A stretch of DNA of 64,000 nucleotides. It comes from Geoalkalibacter sp. Lineage in GTDB: Bacteria > Desulfobacterota > Desulfuromonadia > Desulfuromonadales > Geoalkalibacteraceae. The translations under genes and the position numbers were made by a program. The notes below the pieces were generated by a model. That model was not told the DNA's origin and did no database searches. It saw only the letters and a list, made by a program, of their open reading frames with translations. This document shows positions 9,800 through 19,349 of the stretch, in pieces (the first letter of the stretch is position 1; each line of letters begins with the position of its first letter). The stretch is from positions 62,001 through 126,000 of the forward strand of contig NZ_JAUWAV010000001.1 in the NCBI RefSeq assembly GCF_030605225.1. The letters are read 5' to 3'.

Positions 9800-10156
9800 A
9801 TGCCGAGAGTCAAAAGAGGATTCAAAGCGAGACGCAGAAGAAACAAGATCCTGAAGTTGGCCAAGGGCTACCGCGGCGCACGCGGCAAATTGTTCCGCAG
9901 CGCCACCGAGGCCGTCGATCGCGCTCTTAATTACGCGTTTCGCGATCGCCGCGTGCGTAAGCGTGATTTCCGCGCTCTTTGGATTGCCAGGATCAATGCC
10001 GCTTCGCGCGACAATGGACTGTCTTACAGTCGTCTGGTCCATGGTCTGAAAAAGGCCGAGATCGGGCTGGATCGCAAGATCCTGGCGCAACTCGCGGTGG
10101 AAGATCCCAAGGGATTCGCCAAGGTTGTCGATCAGGCCAAAGCCCAATTGCATTAA
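9800..10156 (+). CDS. rplT: Ribosomal protein bL20
   Basis: 118 residues, the normal bL20 length. It starts [19 protein letters not shown] and contains [13 protein letters not shown], both characteristic. bL20 binds 23S rRNA early in 50S assembly and often controls its own operon. AAGAAGGAG precedes the ATG. It is the last gene before a strong terminator. Confidence 0.97.
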   Translation: MPRVKRGFKARRRRNKILKLAKGYRGARGKLFRSATEAVDRALNYAFRDRRVRKRDFRALWIARINAASRDNGLSYSRLVHGLKKAEIGLDRKILAQLAVEDPKGFAKVVDQAKAQLH

Positions 10157-10164
10157 GTCAGGCC

Positions 10165-10200
10165 GAAAAAAGAGATGGGGATGTCCTCATCTCTTTTTTT
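10165..10200 (+). terminator. Rho-independent terminator after rplT
   Basis: AGAGATG (10171-10177) pairs with CATCTCT (10188-10194), extended by a G-T pair and two G-C pairs. The stem is flanked by six A residues and by a run of nine T residues running to 10201. Confidence 0.9.
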
Positions 10201-10223
10201 TCAAACCTACGTGTCCCTAGAAA

Positions 10224-10257
10224 ATGGAAGCCGGTGCTTGAGGCTTCCATACTTTTT
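10224..10257 (+). terminator. Second hairpin with T run upstream of pheS (terminator or pheST attenuator)
   Basis: ATGGAAGCC (10224-10232) pairs perfectly with GGCTTCCAT (10242-10250) around a 9-base loop, followed by ACTTTTTC. It lies 23 bases beyond the rplT terminator and about 75 bases before pheS, so it may be a backup terminator or an attenuator in a pheST leader. No Phe-rich leader peptide was recognised. Confidence 0.55.
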
Positions 10258-10332
10258 CCTGGTCGGTGAGTCGGGTCGCCTTATTTGTCGAAGGTGACCC
10301 GGGATCGCCTTTCCTGTGGTTGGATGGAGATC

Positions 10333-11349
10333 ATGAAGGAGAAACTTGAGGCTATTGCCGCCGAGGGGCGGCAGGCGCTGCTCACGGCGACCGGCGAGGT
10401 CGATCTGCAGCAGGCGCGGGTACGCTACCTCGGCAAGAAGGGCGAGTTGACCGCGCTGATGAAGGGCCTGGGCAGTGTTCCGGCGGATGAGCGCCCTGGC
10501 ATCGGCGCCTTGCTCAATCAATTCAAGGACGAGTTGGAGGATCTCTTTCAGTCGCGTCTTCACCAGGTGCGCGAGGACGAGATCCGCGTGCGCCTCGAGC
10601 GAGAGAGGATCGATGTCACTTTGCCGGGCCGCTCCCGGTTTACCGGCAGCAAGCATCCCATCACCCTGGTGACCGAGGAAATCTGTGCGATCTTTGCCGC
10701 CTTGGGTTTCGGCGTCGCCGAAGGCCCCGAAGTGGAAAAGGACTTTTACAATTTCGAAGCGCTTAATTTCCCCAAGGATCACCCCGCACGCGACATGCAG
10801 GACACCTTCTTCGTATCCGAGGAGGTGTTGCTGCGCACCCATACCTCGCCGGTCCAGGTTCGCACCATGCTACAGCATGCGCCGCCGGTGCGGGTGGTCG
10901 CGCCCGGCACCGTCTATCGCCGTGATTCCGACATCACCCACAGCCCCATGTTTCACCAGATCGAAGGTTTTCTGGTGGATCGGCATGTGACCTTCGGGGA
11001 TCTCAAGGGGATTCTAACCGCCTTTATCAGCCAGTATTTCGGGCGCGGCGTCGGGGTGCGCTTTCGGCCTTCCTTCTTTCCTTTCACCGAGCCTTCGGCT
11101 GAGGTTGATATCCAGTGCGTGATCTGCAAGGGTGGTGGGTGCCGAGTGTGCAAGAACAGTGGCTGGCTCGAAATTCTCGGCAGCGGTATGATCGATCCCG
11201 AGGTGTTCAAAGCGGTCGATTATGATCCCGAGATTTATTCCGGATTTGCCTTCGGCATGGGTATCGAGCGCATCGCCATGCTCAAGTATGGCGTGAATGA
11301 TTTGCGTCTGTTTTTCGAGAATGACGTCCGCTTTCTTCGTCAGTTTTAA
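10333..11349 (+). CDS. pheS: Phenylalanyl-tRNA synthetase alpha subunit
   Basis: 338 residues from ATG 10333. An ATG three codons earlier (10324) is an alternative, and neither has a textbook ribosome site. The N-terminal coiled coil contains RVRYLGKKGELTALMKGLG. The class II core shows FYNFEALNFPKDHPARDMQDTF (motif 2 region) in part, RTHTSPVQVRTM and FAFGMGIERIAMLKYG (motif 3). It forms the catalytic half of the alpha2-beta2 enzyme with PheT encoded 56 bases downstream. Confidence 0.95.
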   Translation: MKEKLEAIAAEGRQALLTATGEVDLQQARVRYLGKKGELTALMKGLGSVPADERPGIGALLNQFKDELEDLFQSRLHQVREDEIRVRLERERIDVTLPGRSRFTGSKHPITLVTEEICAIFAALGFGVAEGPEVEKDFYNFEALNFPKDHPARDMQDTFFVSEEVLLRTHTSPVQVRTMLQHAPPVRVVAPGTVYRRDSDITHSPMFHQIEGFLVDRHVTFGDLKGILTAFISQYFGRGVGVRFRPSFFPFTEPSAEVDIQCVICKGGGCRVCKNSGWLEILGSGMIDPEVFKAVDYDPEIYSGFAFGMGIERIAMLKYGVNDLRLFFENDVRFLRQF

Positions 11350-11405
11350 AAAAGGTTGAAAAAACAAAGTTTTGATGTTTATTTCCTGACAAAGGACCTG
11401 AAGGA

Positions 11406-13823
11406 ATGATCCTCACCTACAACTGGCTCAGAGAATTCGTCGATTGCGATCTCGCTCCCGAGGAACTGGCCCATCGCCTGACCATGGCCGGGCTTGAGGT
11501 CGACAGCATGGAGAAAATCGGGGAAGGCCTCGATACGGTCATCGTCGCTCGTCTCCAGAGCGTTGCTCCGCATCCCGACGCCGATCGCCTGACGGTCTGC
11601 CAGGTTGATACCGGCAGCGCGCTGATCCATGTGGTGTGCGGCGCGCAAAACCATAAAAGCGGTGATCTGGTGGCGCTTGCCCAGGTCGGCACGGTTCTGC
11701 CGGGTGACTTCAAAATCAAAAAATCGAAAATCCGCGGCCAGGAATCCCAGGGTATGCTCTGCTCCGAGAAGGAATTGGGTCTCGCCGAGCAGTCCGAGGG
11801 GATCTTGATTTTACCGCCGCATCTCGATCTGGGCACCCCGGTATTTGAAGCCTTGGGCCTCAAGGATGTGCGTTTTGAATTGGGCTTGACCCCCAATCGC
11901 GCCGATTGCCTGAGTGTCGTCGGTGTGGCGCGAGAAGTCGCCGCCTTGACCGGCAGGAGCCTGCGCCTGCCGAAATCTCTTCTCGTCGAGGACGGCGCGC
12001 CCATCGGCGAGCAGACCTCCGTCACCATCCAGGAACCAGGCATGTGTCCGCGCTACGCCGCCCGCCTGATTCGCGGGGTCAAGATCGGTCCCTCGCCTCA
12101 GTGGATGGTGCGCCGTCTGGAATCCATCGGCCTGCGTTCCATCAACAACGTGGTCGATGTCACCAATTACGTTCTCATGGAACTGGGGCACCCGCTCCAT
12201 GCCTTTGACTTTCATCAACTGCGCGGCGGCCGTATCCTCGTGCGCCGCGCCGCCGAAGGCGAGCGCTTCACAACCCTCGACGGGCAGGAGCGCCTGCTCA
12301 ACGGCGGGGATCTGACCATTTGCGACGGCGAGGGGCCGGTCGCCCTGGCCGGCATCATGGGCGGCGAAAATTCCGAAATTCGTCCGGAAACCGTCGATAT
12401 TTTGCTTGAGAGCGCTTATTTCAATCCCCCGACCATTCGCCGCACCAGCAAGCGGCTGGGGCTGCACAGCGAGTCTTCCCACCGCTTCGAACGCGGTGCC
12501 GATGTCGACATGGTGCCCCGTGCGCTGGATCGCGCGGCAGGATTGATCCTCGAGGTCGCCGGCGGCACCCTGGCCAAGGGCGCAATTGACTGTTATCCCA
12601 CTCGGATCCACCAGCGGCGCATCACCCTTTCGCCGGAGCGCACCAGTCGCCTGCTGGGCATTGATGTCGATCTGTTCGAGATTCAGAAACTGCTGCGCTC
12701 CATCGGTCTTGAGGTCGAGGTGGCCGATGATCGCAAGGATGAAGCGCTATATGTGCGGGTGCCCAATTTCCGCCCCGATCTTGAGCGTGACGTTGACTTG
12801 ATCGAGGAAGTGGCGCGACTCAAGGGCTATGATCATATTCCCACGACCATGCCCCAGGGGCGCATTCTTTGTCATCGCGAACCGCCTCTGCGCCGCCTGG
12901 AGCGGCGCCTGCGCGATGCCGTGATCGCCTGTGGCTTCAACGAAGTCGTCAATTATTCGTTCAACAGCGCGGGACTGCTTGATCGTCTTGGGCTTGCCGC
13001 GGACGATTCCCGGCGCCGGCAGGTGCGGCTGCTCAATCCCCTGAACGACGACCAGTCGGTGATGCGCACCACCCTTGTACCCAGTCTCTTGCAGACCGTG
13101 GCGCAGAACCTGGCCTATCGCAGTACGACCGATCTGCGCCTTTTCGAGTTGCGCCCGGTCTTCTTGCCGCGCGCGGGCGAAGAACTGCCCGAGGAAAATC
13201 CGCGTTTGACGGGTGTGATGTGTGGCCGGCGTGCACCCCTAGGATGGTCGCAGGGGAGCGAAAATGTCGATTTTTACGATCTCAAGGGCGTGGTGGAAGA
13301 GCTTCTGGGGCATTTGCGCCTGGCGGGGCTGGCCTGGGACAGCTCCATGCCCGAAGTCTATTATCATCCGGGGAAAAGTTGCACTCTCCGTGTGGATCAG
13401 CAAGTCCTGGGATCCCTGGGTGAGGTTCATCCCAAGGTACTGGCGGCCTTTGACATTGAGCAGCCGGTATTTCTTTTCGATCTCGACTTGGGCGCCTTGC
13501 TGCAATTGGGCGAAGGGCGCTCGCAATTCAAGAGCCTCTCGCGTTATCCGGGCGTGTATCGCGACAGCGCCCTGTTGCTTGATGAACGGGTCAGTGGCCG
13601 GCAGATCCTGGATGTCGTTCAGGGCGCCAAGGCCAAGGATATGGAGGATGTCGTGATCTTCGACATCTATCGCGGCAAGGGAATCCCCGAGGGGAAAAAG
13701 AGCGTGGCCATCCGGGTGCGTTATCGCTCCGCCGAGAAAACCCTGACGGATGAAGAGATCGGCCAGTCCCACGGGCGCATCATCCGTGCCCTGGAAAATG
13801 AGTTAGGTGCTGAAATTCGCTGA
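11406..13823 (+). CDS. pheT: Phenylalanyl-tRNA synthetase beta subunit
   Basis: 805 residues, full length. It has the N-terminal tRNA-binding OB fold (about 40-150, HPDADRLTVCQVDTG), the B3/B4 editing region, the B5 domain, a catalytic-like core and a C-terminal anticodon-binding FDX-ACB domain ending in EKTLTDEEIG. It edits mischarged Tyr-tRNA(Phe) and positions the tRNA for PheS. AAGGACCTGAAGGA gives the ribosome site. The pheS-pheT-ihfA-merR order follows the enterobacterial pheST-ihfA pattern. Confidence 0.96.
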   Translation: MILTYNWLREFVDCDLAPEELAHRLTMAGLEVDSMEKIGEGLDTVIVARLQSVAPHPDADRLTVCQVDTGSALIHVVCGAQNHKSGDLVALAQVGTVLPGDFKIKKSKIRGQESQGMLCSEKELGLAEQSEGILILPPHLDLGTPVFEALGLKDVRFELGLTPNRADCLSVVGVAREVAALTGRSLRLPKSLLVEDGAPIGEQTSVTIQEPGMCPRYAARLIRGVKIGPSPQWMVRRLESIGLRSINNVVDVTNYVLMELGHPLHAFDFHQLRGGRILVRRAAEGERFTTLDGQERLLNGGDLTICDGEGPVALAGIMGGENSEIRPETVDILLESAYFNPPTIRRTSKRLGLHSESSHRFERGADVDMVPRALDRAAGLILEVAGGTLAKGAIDCYPTRIHQRRITLSPERTSRLLGIDVDLFEIQKLLRSIGLEVEVADDRKDEALYVRVPNFRPDLERDVDLIEEVARLKGYDHIPTTMPQGRILCHREPPLRRLERRLRDAVIACGFNEVVNYSFNSAGLLDRLGLAADDSRRRQVRLLNPLNDDQSVMRTTLVPSLLQTVAQNLAYRSTTDLRLFELRPVFLPRAGEELPEENPRLTGVMCGRRAPLGWSQGSENVDFYDLKGVVEELLGHLRLAGLAWDSSMPEVYYHPGKSCTLRVDQQVLGSLGEVHPKVLAAFDIEQPVFLFDLDLGALLQLGEGRSQFKSLSRYPGVYRDSALLLDERVSGRQILDVVQGAKAKDMEDVVIFDIYRGKGIPEGKKSVAIRVRYRSAEKTLTDEEIGQSHGRIIRALENELGAEIR

Positions 13824-13904
13824 AAAAATCGGTTGCGGTACCCCGATTCCTGTGTTATAAAACCAGCAAATTCAAGGACATGGGTTTTGATTTCTGGAGG
13901 TGCT

Positions 13905-14186
13905 ATGACCAAGGCGGATCTGATCGAAAGCGTTTATCTCAAAACCGGCTTTTCCAAGAAGGAATCGGCCGAAATCGTCGAGATGGTCTTTGACTTGATC
14001 AAGGGGACCCTTGAGAAGGGGGAAAAGATCAAGATTGCCGGCTTCGGCAATTTCGTCGTGAAAGAAAAGGATTCGCGGCGGGGCCGAAACCCCCAGACGG
14101 GCGATGAGATTGAAATCACCTCGCGCCGCATTCTGACCTTCAAGCCCAGCCAGGTGCTCAAGTCCTGCATCAACGACGCTGACTGA
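13905..14186 (+). CDS. ihfA: Integration host factor alpha subunit (HU/IHF family)
   Basis: 93 residues starting [20 protein letters not shown] after CTGGAGG. The DNA-bending beta arm contains [12 protein letters not shown], the family signature with the conserved NP. The protein ends [11 protein letters not shown]. Location right after pheT supports IHF-alpha rather than HU. IHF often assists sigma-54 promoters, which is relevant to the activator encoded at 30875 in this window. Confidence 0.93.
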   Translation: MTKADLIESVYLKTGFSKKESAEIVEMVFDLIKGTLEKGEKIKIAGFGNFVVKEKDSRRGRNPQTGDEIEITSRRILTFKPSQVLKSCINDAD

Positions 14187-14224
14187 GAGCGCATCTTTGC
14201 TGTCGGGCTTCCGTTAAGGATGAC

Positions 14225-14611
14225 ATGATACCCGATAAGCTCTATTTCAAGATTGGAGAAGTTTCCCGGATCACGGGCATCAAACCCCATGTCCTGCGCT
14301 ACTGGGAAGCGGAATTCGGGGTTTTTTCCCCGGTTAAGAGTCGCAGTCGGCAGCGCCTTTACCAGCGCAAGGACATTGAATTGGTGCTGCGGCTCAAGCA
14401 ACTGCTGTACAACGAAGGGTTCACCATCGCCGGAGCCCGAAAAAAGCTCAAGGAAGAGCGGCCGGAGGCAGCGCAAGCGCCCCTGCCGCTTTTTGATTCC
14501 ACCCCCGATCTTCTCAGCGAAATCCGTTTGGATCTCATAAGACTGCGGGATTCGCTGCGCGGCATGCCGATGACGTGCAGCCGCCCCGCGAACCTTCGCT
14601 CGGACACCTGA
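14225..14611 (+). CDS. MerR-family transcriptional regulator
   Basis: 128 residues. The N-terminal winged helix-turn-helix reads [20 protein letters not shown], followed by a MerR wing containing [22 protein letters not shown]. The short C-terminal part has no cysteine or drug-binding features. It is therefore a small MerR protein of unknown effector, in the position commonly found between ihfA and surE in this bacterial group. Its stop codon is three bases before the likely surE start. Confidence 0.85.
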   Translation: MIPDKLYFKIGEVSRITGIKPHVLRYWEAEFGVFSPVKSRSRQRLYQRKDIELVLRLKQLLYNEGFTIAGARKKLKEERPEAAQAPLPLFDSTPDLLSEIRLDLIRLRDSLRGMPMTCSRPANLRSDT

Positions 14612-14613
14612 TC

Positions 14614-15375
14614 TTGCTTGTTCTCGTCACCAACGATGATGGCATTCATGCCCCGGGCCTGGCGGCTCTGGCCGCCGAACTCGGTCGCCTCGGCCGTGTC
14701 GCGGTGGTGGCGCCGGATCGCGAGCGCAGCGCCACAGGCCATTCCCTGACTCTGCATTCCCCGTTGCGCGCCGAGGAAATTCGTCCCCAGTGGTTTGCCA
14801 TCGACGGCACGCCGACCGACTGCGTCAACCTCGGGATCCATGGTTTGTTTCGCGAACGTCCGGCCCTGGTGGTTTCCGGCATCAATCGCGGCGCCAATAT
14901 GGGCGACGACATTACCTATTCCGGCACGGTGGCCGCGGCCATGGAGGCCACGCTCATGGGTGTTCCGGCATTCGCCGTTTCCTTGGCGAACCTTTCGGAG
15001 CAGCAGGCCGATTACCGACCCGCCGCGCGCTTTGCCGCGCGTCTCGCCCAGGCATTGCTCGAGCGCGGCTTGCCGCGCGATACGTTTTTCAACGTCAATG
15101 TCCCGGCCTTGAAGGACGATCAGTTACAGGGCGTGCGCCTCACACGGCAGGGAAAGCGGATCTATGGCGACCTGGTCATTGAAAACACCGATCCGCGCGG
15201 ACGAAAATATTATTGGATCGGCGCGGGCGATCTGGATTTCAAGGATGTGGAAGGTACGGATTTTCACGCCGTTCATCGCGGTTTCATTTCCCTGACGCCC
15301 CTCCATCTCGATCTGACCAACTATCGTTCCTTCGAGGAATTGTCGACCTGGGATCTTTTTTCGGTCCAATCCTGA
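14614..15375 (+). CDS. surE: 5'-nucleotidase / survival protein SurE
   Basis: About 253 residues. The N-terminal [11 protein letters not shown] motif holds the metal-binding Asp-Asp pair. [16 protein letters not shown] and [26 protein letters not shown] supply the remaining active-site residues (both cited in part of the family consensus). The TTG at 14614 places the first strand as in other SurE proteins; GTG 14575 is an alternative that would overlap the MerR gene. No clear ribosome site, so coupling to the upstream stop is likely. SurE hydrolyses nucleoside 5'-phosphates and clusters with pcm and rpoS. Confidence 0.92.
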   Translation: MLVLVTNDDGIHAPGLAALAAELGRLGRVAVVAPDRERSATGHSLTLHSPLRAEEIRPQWFAIDGTPTDCVNLGIHGLFRERPALVVSGINRGANMGDDITYSGTVAAAMEATLMGVPAFAVSLANLSEQQADYRPAARFAARLAQALLERGLPRDTFFNVNVPALKDDQLQGVRLTRQGKRIYGDLVIENTDPRGRKYYWIGAGDLDFKDVEGTDFHAVHRGFISLTPLHLDLTNYRSFEELSTWDLFSVQS

Positions 15376-15395
15376 TGCGCGCACAGGGGCAAACC

Positions 15396-16049
15396 ATGGA
15401 TTTTACCATTTCACGCCGCCGTATGGTGGAGCAGCACATCAAGGCGCGCGGCGTGCGCGATCCCCTGGTGCTCGATGCCATGTCGCAGGTGCCGCGTCAC
15501 CTGTTTGTCGAGGAAGCCCTGCGCGATCAGGCCTACAGTGATTTCCCCCTGCCCATCGGTCATCGCCAGACCATTTCCCAGCCTTACATGGTCGCCGTCA
15601 TGACGGAAGCCTTGCGCCTCAAGGGCGGTGAGAAAGTTCTCGAAATCGGTACGGGATCGGGCTATCAGGCGGCGGTACTGTCGCGCATCGCCGGGAGAGT
15701 GTACACGGTGGAGCGCATCGCGGAATTGGCGCGGCGCGCGCGGCGCATCCTCGATCAGATCGGCGCCATCAACGTCAATATCAAGGTGACGGACGGCACC
15801 TTCGGCTGGGAAGAAGAACAGCCCTTCGACGGCATTCTGGTCACGGCCGGCGCGCCCTCGATTCCCCCGAGCTATCTGCATCAACTGGCGCCTGGCGGGC
15901 GCCTGGTCATTCCCGTCGGCAGCCTGGGCAGCCAAACCCTGATGCGTGTGACCCATTCCGCACCCGGGCGCTTTGATGAAGAGCGGCTGCTTGATTGTCG
16001 TTTTGTGCCCCTGATCGGCCGCAACGGCTGGCAAAGCGAGGAATATTGA
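15396..16049 (+). CDS. pcm: Protein-L-isoaspartate O-methyltransferase
   Basis: 217 residues. The enzyme methylates isoaspartyl residues of aged proteins using S-adenosylmethionine. Motifs seen: [16 protein letters not shown], the substrate segment [18 protein letters not shown]-binding [15 protein letters not shown], and the post-I acidic residue in [10 protein letters not shown] 15396 follows CAGGGGC. An earlier ATG at 15375 overlaps the surE stop as TGATG and is possible. The surE-pcm-nlpD-like-rpoS order matches the stress cluster of many proteobacteria. Confidence 0.94.
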   Translation: MDFTISRRRMVEQHIKARGVRDPLVLDAMSQVPRHLFVEEALRDQAYSDFPLPIGHRQTISQPYMVAVMTEALRLKGGEKVLEIGTGSGYQAAVLSRIAGRVYTVERIAELARRARRILDQIGAINVNIKVTDGTFGWEEEQPFDGILVTAGAPSIPPSYLHQLAPGGRLVIPVGSLGSQTLMRVTHSAPGRFDEERLLDCRFVPLIGRNGWQSEEY

Positions 16050-16053
16050 ATCT

Positions 16054-16647
16054 ATGTTCGGCCTGCGACGGCTTTATGACTGGGTTCTGTCCTGGGCACA
16101 GACGCCTTACGGGGGCATTGCCCTGTTTTTTTTGGCTTTCATTGAATCCTCCGTCTTTCCCGTCCCGCCCGATGTTCTGTTGATCGCCCTGGCGCTTTCC
16201 GCGCCCACCCGCGCGTTTCGCTTCGCCCTGATCGCGGCCTGCGGGTCGGTGCTGGGAGGGCTTTTCGGCTACTTGCTCGGATTTGGCCTCTGGCATGTTC
16301 TGGATTCCTATTTCTACGCCTATGTCCCGGGATTTTCACCCGAGGGCTTTGTGCGGGTTCAGGATCTGTTCGAACGTTATAATTTCTGGGTCGTCTTTTC
16401 CGCGGGATTCACGCCGATCCCCTATAAGATCATCACCATCGGCGCGGGAGTTTTCCAAATCAACCTGCCGGTATTCGTGCTGGCGTCCGCCGTCGGGCGC
16501 AGTCTGCGATTTTTCCTGGTGGCCTGGTTTCTCTATCGGTTCGGTCCGCCGGTGCGCATACTGATCGAAAAATACTTCAATCTGCTGGCATTGGTGTTTT
16601 TTATTCTTCTGCTCGCGGGCGTCTGGGTGGTAAAATACGCCTTCTGA
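16054..16647 (+). CDS. DedA/YqaA-family inner membrane protein
   Basis: 197 residues with four to five hydrophobic segments. The re-entrant loop motif of the DedA/SNARE-associated superfamily is visible as FIESSVFPVPPDVLLIALAL near residues 29-48, with GFTPIPYKIITIGAGV further on. These proteins act in the inner membrane in lipid flipping or proton-coupled transport; the substrate here is unknown. Four bases after pcm. Confidence 0.88.
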   Translation: MFGLRRLYDWVLSWAQTPYGGIALFFLAFIESSVFPVPPDVLLIALALSAPTRAFRFALIAACGSVLGGLFGYLLGFGLWHVLDSYFYAYVPGFSPEGFVRVQDLFERYNFWVVFSAGFTPIPYKIITIGAGVFQINLPVFVLASAVGRSLRFFLVAWFLYRFGPPVRILIEKYFNLLALVFFILLLAGVWVVKYAF

Positions 16648-16708
16648 AACCGGCATGTCGCGAGAAAATCTCGTTGATGAGGACCGGCGAGCGCGGCGGA
16701 AGGACAAG

Positions 16709-17527
16709 ATGCGGCCTTGGGTGATTTTCTTTGTTGCTCCCCTGATCTGGCTCACCCTTTGGGCGTGCGCGCCTCAGCGCGGGGTATACCACACGGTCGA
16801 GCCGGGTCAGACCCTCTATCGCATCAGTCGGGCCTACGGTGTCGATGAAAAAAACCTGGCGCGCTTGAACGGAATCGACGACCCCACGCAATTGCGCGTT
16901 GGGCAGCGAATTTTCATTCCCGGAGTTTCCCAGGAAAAGAAGGTTTCGGCGAGCGTCGCACCGGCTTCTGCTCCCCCGTCGCCGACCGTCAGGCCTCAAT
17001 CTTCTCCCCCGCCGTCTCCCGCTCCCGCTCCTCCCGCGACGACCAGCCGCCCGGCGCCGCCTCCTCCGCGGATTTCGCCGACGCCGCCTCCCGCAAGTTC
17101 CTCGCCGAGCATCGCCGCCGCGCCGCGAACGCCTCCGCCCGCCGCAAGCATCGGCAAAGGGCATTTTGCCTGGCCTTTGCAGGGCGAGGTGGTTCGCCGT
17201 TTCGGGCAAAAAAACAGCGGTCCAGGCCAAGGCATCGAAATTGCCGCCGGCAAGGGTACGCCCGTCCGCTCGGCGGCGGCTGGCCGAGTCATTTACAGCG
17301 GCGATGGCGTGCGTGGTTACGGCAATTTGATCATCCTGCGGCATGACGACAATTTTTTCACCGTCTATGCCTACAATGATCGCAATCTGGTCAAGGACGG
17401 CACCTTCGTCGGCAAGGGGGAACAGATCGCCGCCGTCGGCATTCCTCCGGGAGGAGGGACGCCGCGTCTTTACTTCGAGGTGCGCCAGGGCAAGGACACG
17501 GTGGATCCGCTTTTTTACTTGCCATAG
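16709..17527 (+). CDS. LysM and M23-domain lipoprotein (NlpD-like murein hydrolase activator)
   Basis: 272 residues. ATG 16709 follows GGAAGGACAAG and begins a lipoprotein signal ending in the lipobox LWAC (Cys at about residue 20). A LysM domain (YHTVEPGQTLYRISRAYG) follows, then a Pro/Ala/Ser-rich linker of about 70 residues, then an M23 domain from FAWPLQGEVVRRFG. The M23 zinc residues appear degenerate: the first motif reads GQGIEIAAGKGTPV with no HxxxD, as in NlpD/EnvC-type regulators. It is therefore likely an amidase activator anchored in the outer membrane. It sits directly before rpoS, like nlpD in gamma-proteobacteria. Confidence 0.88.
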   Translation: MRPWVIFFVAPLIWLTLWACAPQRGVYHTVEPGQTLYRISRAYGVDEKNLARLNGIDDPTQLRVGQRIFIPGVSQEKKVSASVAPASAPPSPTVRPQSSPPPSPAPAPPATTSRPAPPPPRISPTPPPASSSPSIAAAPRTPPPAASIGKGHFAWPLQGEVVRRFGQKNSGPGQGIEIAAGKGTPVRSAAAGRVIYSGDGVRGYGNLIILRHDDNFFTVYAYNDRNLVKDGTFVGKGEQIAAVGIPPGGGTPRLYFEVRQGKDTVDPLFYLP

Positions 17528-17594
17528 CCCAGCCGCTCCCCTAGACTCTTCAATGCTTATAAATTTTCGCTAGTTACAGAAAAAAGGATAATCC

Positions 17595-18575
17595 ATGAAC
17601 GATGAACTCAGTGAACTCGACGATCTCGACATCGATGACGAAGAGGCCGATGAGATGGAGGATGAGGCCGTCGATGCCGAGGATGATCTGGAGGAAGAGC
17701 CTGAAGAAGCCGAGGCCAAGGGCGATTTCGGCGACCATTCCGATGACGCCATCAAGCTCTACCTCAAGGAGATTCAGAAGACCAAGCTGCTGACCGCCGA
17801 GGAGGAGCGCGAGCTGGCGCGTCGTATCGCCAAGGGCGAAATGGCGGCACGGGATCGCATGATCGAGTCGAACCTGCGCCTCGTGGTGAAAATCGCCAAG
17901 CGTTACATGAATCGGGGCCTGCCTTTTCTCGATCTGATCGAGGAGGGCAACATGGGACTGATCAAGGCGGTGGAACGCTTCAAGCTGAGCAAGGAGTGCC
18001 GCTTCTCCACCTACGCCACCTGGTGGATCCGCCAGTCCATCGAGCGCGCGCTGGTCAACCAGAGCCGCACCATTCGCCTGCCCGTGCATGTCTCCGACGA
18101 CATCAACAAGCTCATCAAGATCAGCCGCGAGTTGCAGCAAAAGCTCAACCGCGAGCCGCAGGTCAAGGAAGTCGCCGAGGCCATGGGCGTGGAACCGGCC
18201 TATGTGCGTCGTCTCATGGTCCTGGTCAAGAAGACCTACTCCATCGAGCACCCCATGGGGGAAAACAGCGACTACAGTCTCATGGACACCATCGAAGACG
18301 CCACGGCGGTCGATCCGTCCGGTCTGGTCGAGGATCTCGAGAAGTATAGGCGTGTCGAGGAATGGCTGGCGACCCTAAGCGAGAGCGAGCGGGAAATTCT
18401 CACCCTGCGCTTCGGGTTGCAGGATCGTGAGCCGCAGACGCTGGACACCATCGGACGTAAATTCGGGGTGACCCGCGAGCGCATTCGTCAGATCGAGGCC
18501 AAGAGCCTGGAGAAACTGCGCAGAATCATGGAAGAGGGGGAAGAGAACGCTCGAGCCCTCAGGGAAGATTTCTAA
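17595..18575 (+). CDS. rpoS: RNA polymerase sigma factor RpoS
   Basis: 326 residues, primary-like sigma without region 1.1. A very acidic N-terminus (about 40 residues of D/E) precedes region 1.2 ([18 protein letters not shown]). Region 2 contains [18 protein letters not shown]. Region 4.2 contains [20 protein letters not shown]. Length, domain set and the surE-pcm-nlpD-like context support RpoS, the stationary-phase and stress sigma factor. A TATAAA at 17558-17563 may be the -10 of its own promoter, but no good -35 is seen. Confidence 0.93.
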   Translation: MNDELSELDDLDIDDEEADEMEDEAVDAEDDLEEEPEEAEAKGDFGDHSDDAIKLYLKEIQKTKLLTAEEERELARRIAKGEMAARDRMIESNLRLVVKIAKRYMNRGLPFLDLIEEGNMGLIKAVERFKLSKECRFSTYATWWIRQSIERALVNQSRTIRLPVHVSDDINKLIKISRELQQKLNREPQVKEVAEAMGVEPAYVRRLMVLVKKTYSIEHPMGENSDYSLMDTIEDATAVDPSGLVEDLEKYRRVEEWLATLSESEREILTLRFGLQDREPQTLDTIGRKFGVTRERIRQIEAKSLEKLRRIMEEGEENARALREDF

Positions 18576-18620
18576 CCCGCGGACAGAATTTTTCGTTCAC
18601 CTCAAGAGGAGCCGGTCGTC

Positions 18621-19139
18621 GTGGAGGATCTCAAAACCATCATCCGTGATATTCCCGATTTTCCGAAAAAGGGAATCCTGTTCAAAGATATCACCACCTT
18701 GCTGTCCGATGCCAAAAGCTATCACCGCATGATCGATCTCATCGCCCATCGTTATATCGGGCAGAATATCGCTCAGGTGGTGGGTGTCGAGGCGCGCGGC
18801 TTCATTCTCGGCGCCGCCTTGGCCTACAAACTCGGCGCCGGGGTCACCCTGGTGCGCAAGCCGGGCAAATTGCCCTATCGCACGCGCAAGCAGAGCTATC
18901 AGCTCGAATACGGCGAGGACACCCTGGAGATTCACGAGGATGCTTTTCAGCCAGGCACCCGGGTGATCATCGCCGATGATCTTTTGGCGACCGGCGGCAC
19001 CGTCGCCGCGGTTTACCAACTCGTGACCAGTCTGGGCGCCGACGTGATCGAATGCGCCTTCATGACCGAGCTGAAATTTCTCAACGGGCGGCAACGCTTG
19101 CCCCAGGGCAAGGTGTTTAGTCTGCTGCAGTTCGACTGA
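18621..19139 (+). CDS. apt: Adenine phosphoribosyltransferase
   Basis: 172 residues from a GTG start preceded by AAGAGGAG. It salvages adenine to AMP with PRPP. The PRPP-binding loop [16 protein letters not shown] is at about residues 115-130; [14 protein letters not shown] and [10 protein letters not shown] are further family motifs. FKDITTLL near residue 25 is also typical of Apt. Followed by a separate tRNA unit. Confidence 0.95.
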   Translation: MEDLKTIIRDIPDFPKKGILFKDITTLLSDAKSYHRMIDLIAHRYIGQNIAQVVGVEARGFILGAALAYKLGAGVTLVRKPGKLPYRTRKQSYQLEYGEDTLEIHEDAFQPGTRVIIADDLLATGGTVAAVYQLVTSLGADVIECAFMTELKFLNGRQRLPQGKVFSLLQFD

Positions 19140-19156
19140 CTCAAGGTTTTCAGGGG

Positions 19157-19185
19157 TTGTTCCCTTCACCCCTTTGTTGTATAAG
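19157..19185 (+). promoter_or_regulatory. Sigma-70 promoter for tRNA-Arg
   Basis: TTGTTC (19157-19162), 17-base spacer, TATAAG (19180-19185). Transcription would begin about 6 bases before the tRNA. Confidence 0.65.
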
Positions 19186-19197
19186 TTTTCACCCTCG

Positions 19198-19274
19198 GGC
19201 CCCGTAGCTCAGCAGGATAGAGCAACCGCCTCCTAAGCGGTAGGTCGTGCGTTCGAATCGCGCCGGGGCCGCCA
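19198..19274 (+). tRNA. tRNA-Arg (anticodon CCT)
   Basis: Cloverleaf with acceptor GGCCCCG/CGGGGCC, anticodon stem ACCGC/GCGGT around loop CTCCTAA, and T-arm GTTCGAATC. The anticodon CCT reads AGG. CCA is encoded at 19272-19274. Confidence 0.95.
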
Positions 19275-19275
19275 T

Positions 19276-19320
19276 AAAAAAAAACAGGGACTTACGGCGC
19301 TTGCTGTAAGTCTCTGTTCT
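19276..19320. terminator. Terminator shared by tRNA-Arg and the convergent pirin gene
   Basis: ACAGGGACTTAC (19284-19295) pairs with GTAAGTCTCTGT (19306-19317), 12 bp with one G-T pair. Nine consecutive A residues precede it, so on the minus strand it has a full T run behind the stem. On the plus strand the T run is poor. Confidence 0.8.
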
Positions 19321-19349
19321 GTTGATGCCATACTAAACCCTCTCGCCGA

